From Holophagaceae bacterium (GTDB taxonomy: Bacteria; Acidobacteriota; Holophagae; Holophagales; Holophagaceae): a DNA stretch of 7,321 nucleotides. This document shows positions 5,772 through 7,321 of the stretch, piece by piece. Below the pieces are notes generated by a model that was not told the DNA's origin, ran no database searches, and was given only the letters and a program-made list of their open reading frames with translations. The number at the start of each line of letters is the position of its first letter. The stretch's first letter is position 1. The stretch is from the NCBI GenBank assembly GCA_025355915.1, contig JANXYT010000383.1, positions 1-7,321 of the forward strand, given 5' to 3'. The position numbers and the translations under genes were made by a program.

Positions 5772-5797
5772 CCCATGTCTGGAAAGAGGTTCTAGCC
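5772..5797 (+). promoter_or_regulatory. rlmB: Short leader and ribosome binding site of rlmB
   Basis: Only 26 bp separate the porin stop from rlmB. AGAGG at 5785-5789 lies 8 nt before ATG 5798 and is the likely Shine-Dalgarno. TTCTAGCC occurs twice, at 5766-5773 (including the porin stop) and 5790-5797 (just before the rlmB ATG). There is no room for a promoter here, so rlmB is either read from the porin transcript or from a promoter within that gene. Confidence 0.5.
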
Positions 5798-6544
5798 ATG
5801 CGTTTCCTAGGTCCCCACGCCTGTGAGGAGGCCCTTGCCCGGGGGGAGCTCCATGGTCTCTGGATCGCTCCCGCCGCCTTCGGCCGGGTGGCGAAGCTGA
5901 TTTCCGAAGCCAGGGCCGCGGGCGTCGTGGTCCACCGGGAGCCCATGGAGGGCCTGGATCGACGCAGCCAGGGGCTGCGCCACCAGGGGGTGCTTGGGGA
6001 GGGCGGTCCCTTTACCTATGCGGAGTTCGAGGAGGTGGCGGCCCGGGTGAAGGCCAAGGGCGATGCCGCACTGGTGCTCGCCCTGGACGGCATCACCGAT
6101 CCCCACAACCTGGGGGCCATCCTGCGCTCTGCTGCCGGGGCCGCGGTGGATGGGGTCCTCCTGCCCGAGCGCCGGTCCGCGGCGGTGAACGAGACGGTGG
6201 TCCGCGCCAGCGCAGGCACAGCGGGCCGGGTGCCGGTCTGCCGCGTGGTGAATCTCGGCCGTGCCCTCGACGACCTGAAGGAGGCCGGGGCCTGGATCTT
6301 CGGCCTGGAGTCCGGCGAGGGCAGCCGCGACTACCTGGAGGAATCCTTCAATCGGGCCACGGTGCTGATCATGGGCGCCGAAGGAGAAGGCCTGCATCTC
6401 AAGATCCGCGAGCGTTGCGATGGCCTGCTGCACATCCCCATGCCCGGCGGCATCGAGAGCCTGAACGTGTCTGCGGCTGCGGCGGTGACACTATTCCGCG
6501 TGGTGGCGCGCCGGGGTCTCGCCTCTTCCGAAGTTTCCCCTTGA
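5798..6544 (+). CDS. rlmB: 23S rRNA (guanosine-2'-O-)-methyltransferase RlmB (SpoU/TrmH family)
   Basis: A 248-residue SPOUT-class methyltransferase that uses S-adenosylmethionine to methylate the 2'-hydroxyl of a guanosine in 23S rRNA (G2251 in E. coli numbering, peptidyl-transferase P loop). The N-terminal ~75 residues form the small substrate-binding domain, starting RFLGPHACEEAL and containing a GLRHQGV segment. The trefoil-knot catalytic domain has all three SpoU motifs: LDGITDPHNLGAILRSA (96-112, catalytic Arg110), VLIMGAEGEGL (189-199, Glu195) and IPMPGGIESLNVSAAAA (213-229, Asn223). Motif 1 is nearly identical to the E. coli RlmB version as I recall it. Length is typical. The closely related TrmH tRNA enzyme is less likely because of the N-terminal domain and motif wording. 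It probably ends at the hairpin at 6614-6637. Confidence 0.93.
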   Translation: MRFLGPHACEEALARGELHGLWIAPAAFGRVAKLISEARAAGVVVHREPMEGLDRRSQGLRHQGVLGEGGPFTYAEFEEVAARVKAKGDAALVLALDGITDPHNLGAILRSAAGAAVDGVLLPERRSAAVNETVVRASAGTAGRVPVCRVVNLGRALDDLKEAGAWIFGLESGEGSRDYLEESFNRATVLIMGAEGEGLHLKIRERCDGLLHIPMPGGIESLNVSAAAAVTLFRVVARRGLASSEVSP

Positions 6545-6679
6545 GGCACTTCCGTTGCCGTGATACCTTTCGAGTTCCCTGTCAGGAAAGCCCTGCCTCG
6601 CAGTGCTGCTGACACGGAGCCCCGTCAGGGGTTCCGTTGGGAAGATTGACAAGCCCCGGGAGGGGCACCGGACAAGCAT
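6545..6679 (+). other. rlmB to tRNA-Tyr intergenic region
   Basis: These 135 bp contain no gene that I can support. They hold the hairpin at 6614-6637 and must hold the promoter of the tRNA-tuf unit. A perfect -35 hexamer TTGACA is at 6646-6651, but a -10 at normal spacing (6669-6674, CGGACA) would start transcription at or inside the mature tRNA 5' end (6680). I cannot therefore name the promoter with confidence. Confidence 0.4.
6614..6637 (+). terminator. Terminator-like hairpin between rlmB and the tRNA cluster
   Basis: ACGGAGCCCC (6614-6623) pairs with GGGGTTCCGT (6628-6637) as a 10-bp stem with one G-T wobble and the four-base loop GTCA. It lies 70 bp after the rlmB stop and 43 bp before tRNA-Tyr. 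Only a short TTGGG follows, so the U-tract is weak. It is a reasonable end for the rlmB transcript. Confidence 0.55.
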
Positions 6680-6766
6680 GCCGAGATGGCCGAGTGGTTA
6701 ATGGCAGCAGACTGTAAATCTGCCACGCAACGCGTTACGGAGGTTCGAATCCTTCTCTCGGCACCA
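6680..6766 (+). tRNA. tRNA-Tyr (GTA)
   Basis: A complete class II tRNA with encoded CCA. The acceptor stem is GCCGAGA (6680-6686) with TCTCGGC (6756-6762), followed by A and CCA (6764-6766). The anticodon stem is GCAGA/TCTGC around the loop CTGTAAA, with anticodon GTA at 6714-6716. The long variable arm contains the mini-stem ACGC-AAC-GCGT (6725-6735), as expected for bacterial tRNA-Tyr. The T loop is TTCGAAT. It is first of three tRNAs that lead into tuf. Confidence 0.96.
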
Positions 6767-6893
<127 letters not shown>

Positions 6894-6962
6894 CCCTCCC
6901 CGTCGGCCGGAACCACCCGGTTGATGGTTAGACTCCCCGCCCCCACGGCGGGAAGGTTCAAA
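6894..6962 (+). other. tRNA-Gly to tRNA-Thr spacer with a GC hairpin
   Basis: A 69-bp spacer with no gene. CCCGCC (6936-6941) and GGCGGG (6947-6952) form a perfect 6-bp stem with loop CCCAC, 10 bp before tRNA-Thr. It resembles a processing hairpin more than a terminator because no T-run follows and tRNA-Thr and tuf lie just beyond. Confidence 0.45.
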
Positions 6963-7037
<75 letters not shown>

Positions 7038-7083
7038 CCCCTTGTTTCGCATCAGTTCCCCTTCTTCTTCTCTCCCACCCTTT

Positions 7084-7090
7084 AGGAGGT
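7084..7090 (+). promoter_or_regulatory. tuf: Strong Shine-Dalgarno of tuf, deciding a GTG start
   Basis: AGGAGGT is a full anti-16S match 4 nt before the GTG at 7095, the best ribosome binding site in the window. It settles the start because no ATG is available in frame nearby. It is preceded by a pyrimidine-rich stretch (about 7058-7080). Confidence 0.85.
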
Positions 7091-7094
7091 ATCC

Positions 7095-7321
7095 GTGGCC
7101 AAAGAGAAATTCGACCGCTCAAAGACCCACGTCAACATCGGCACCATCGGACACGTGGATCACGGCAAAACGACGCTGACCGCGGCGATCACCTACATCC
7201 TCGCCAAGAAGTTCGGTGGCGAGACCAAGTCGTATGACCAGATCGACTCCGCGCCCGAAGAAAAGGCCCGCGGGATCACGATTAACACCGCCCACGTCGA
7301 GTACCAGACCGAGAAGCGTCA
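7095..7321 (+). CDS. tuf: Elongation factor Tu, N-terminal part (partial, runs off window)
   Basis: The first 75 codons of EF-Tu, the GTPase that brings aminoacyl-tRNA to the ribosomal A site. The start is GTG, read as Met and followed by [21 protein letters not shown]. The P-loop GHVDHGKT is at 19-26, and the switch I sequence [12 protein letters not shown], with the Mg-contacting Thr, lies near 60-70. The wording matches bacterial EF-Tu almost residue for residue in these motifs. It is the last gene of a tRNA-Tyr, tRNA-Gly, tRNA-Thr, tuf unit and is probably cotranscribed with the tRNAs. In this arrangement tRNA-Trp, secE and nusG commonly follow, but they are outside the window. Confidence 0.97.
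   Translation, partial: MAKEKFDRSKTHVNIGTIGHVDHGKTTLTAAITYILAKKFGGETKSYDQIDSAPEEKARGITINTAHVEYQTEKR

Noticed and set aside
6646..6676. Perfect TTGACA as the -35 of the tRNA-tuf operon
   Set aside because: A -10 at 16-18 bp would put the transcription start at or inside mature tRNA-Tyr (5' end 6680), and the hexamers there (CGGACA, GGACAA) are poor. It may be chance.

Overview
This is a GC-rich bacterial chromosomal window, and almost all of it can be assigned to genes. The organism carries isocitrate lyase, an outer-membrane FadL-like barrel (so it is Gram-negative), CCA-encoded tRNAs and many GAGG-type ribosome binding sites. The tRNA-Tyr, tRNA-Gly, tRNA-Thr, tuf order is an old bacterial arrangement. 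A GC-rich Acidobacteriota of the Holophaga/Geothrix type would fit, but that is an inference from general impression. A deltaproteobacterial-type lineage is not excluded.

Layout. Positions 1-275 are the last ~90 codons of isocitrate lyase (glyoxylate shunt). It converges on a secreted alpha/beta hydrolase on the minus strand (309-1163). A 92-bp divergent region follows, holding a TATAAA box and a 7-bp inverted repeat. It leads into frr (ribosome recycling factor, 1256-1828), and every later gene is on the plus strand. Between frr and a TSUP (TauE/SafE, YfcA-like) anion permease (1990-2763) lies an ordered non-coding segment. It has a perfect hairpin with the frr stop codon in its loop, then two arrays of 7-bp units facing each other in inverted orientation. 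Next come a soluble PAS histidine kinase with a Cys/His cluster and divergent catalytic boxes (2831-3982), a 96-residue two-helix membrane protein 7 bp downstream (3990-4280), a FadL/OMPP1-type outer membrane protein (4404-5771) and rlmB, a 23S rRNA 2'-O-ribose methyltransferase (5798-6544). A terminator-like hairpin separates rlmB from tRNA-Tyr(GTA), tRNA-Gly(TCC), tRNA-Thr(GGT) and the start of tuf (EF-Tu, GTG start, from 7095 past the window end).

How the genes relate. frr, rlmB, the tRNAs and tuf all serve translation but do not form one operon. The permease, kinase, small membrane protein and porin look like independent cell-envelope and sensing functions placed between them. The kinase and the small membrane protein are the only pair whose spacing clearly suggests co-translation. 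rlmB may be read through from the porin gene, 26 bp away.

Novelty. I see no defence system, mobile element, CRISPR array or biosynthetic cluster. The most unusual items are the inverted heptad arrays after frr, the stop-codon hairpin, the inverted repeat at the frr ribosome binding site, and the Cys-cluster PAS kinase with altered H and G1 boxes. The rest is ordinary core-genome content.
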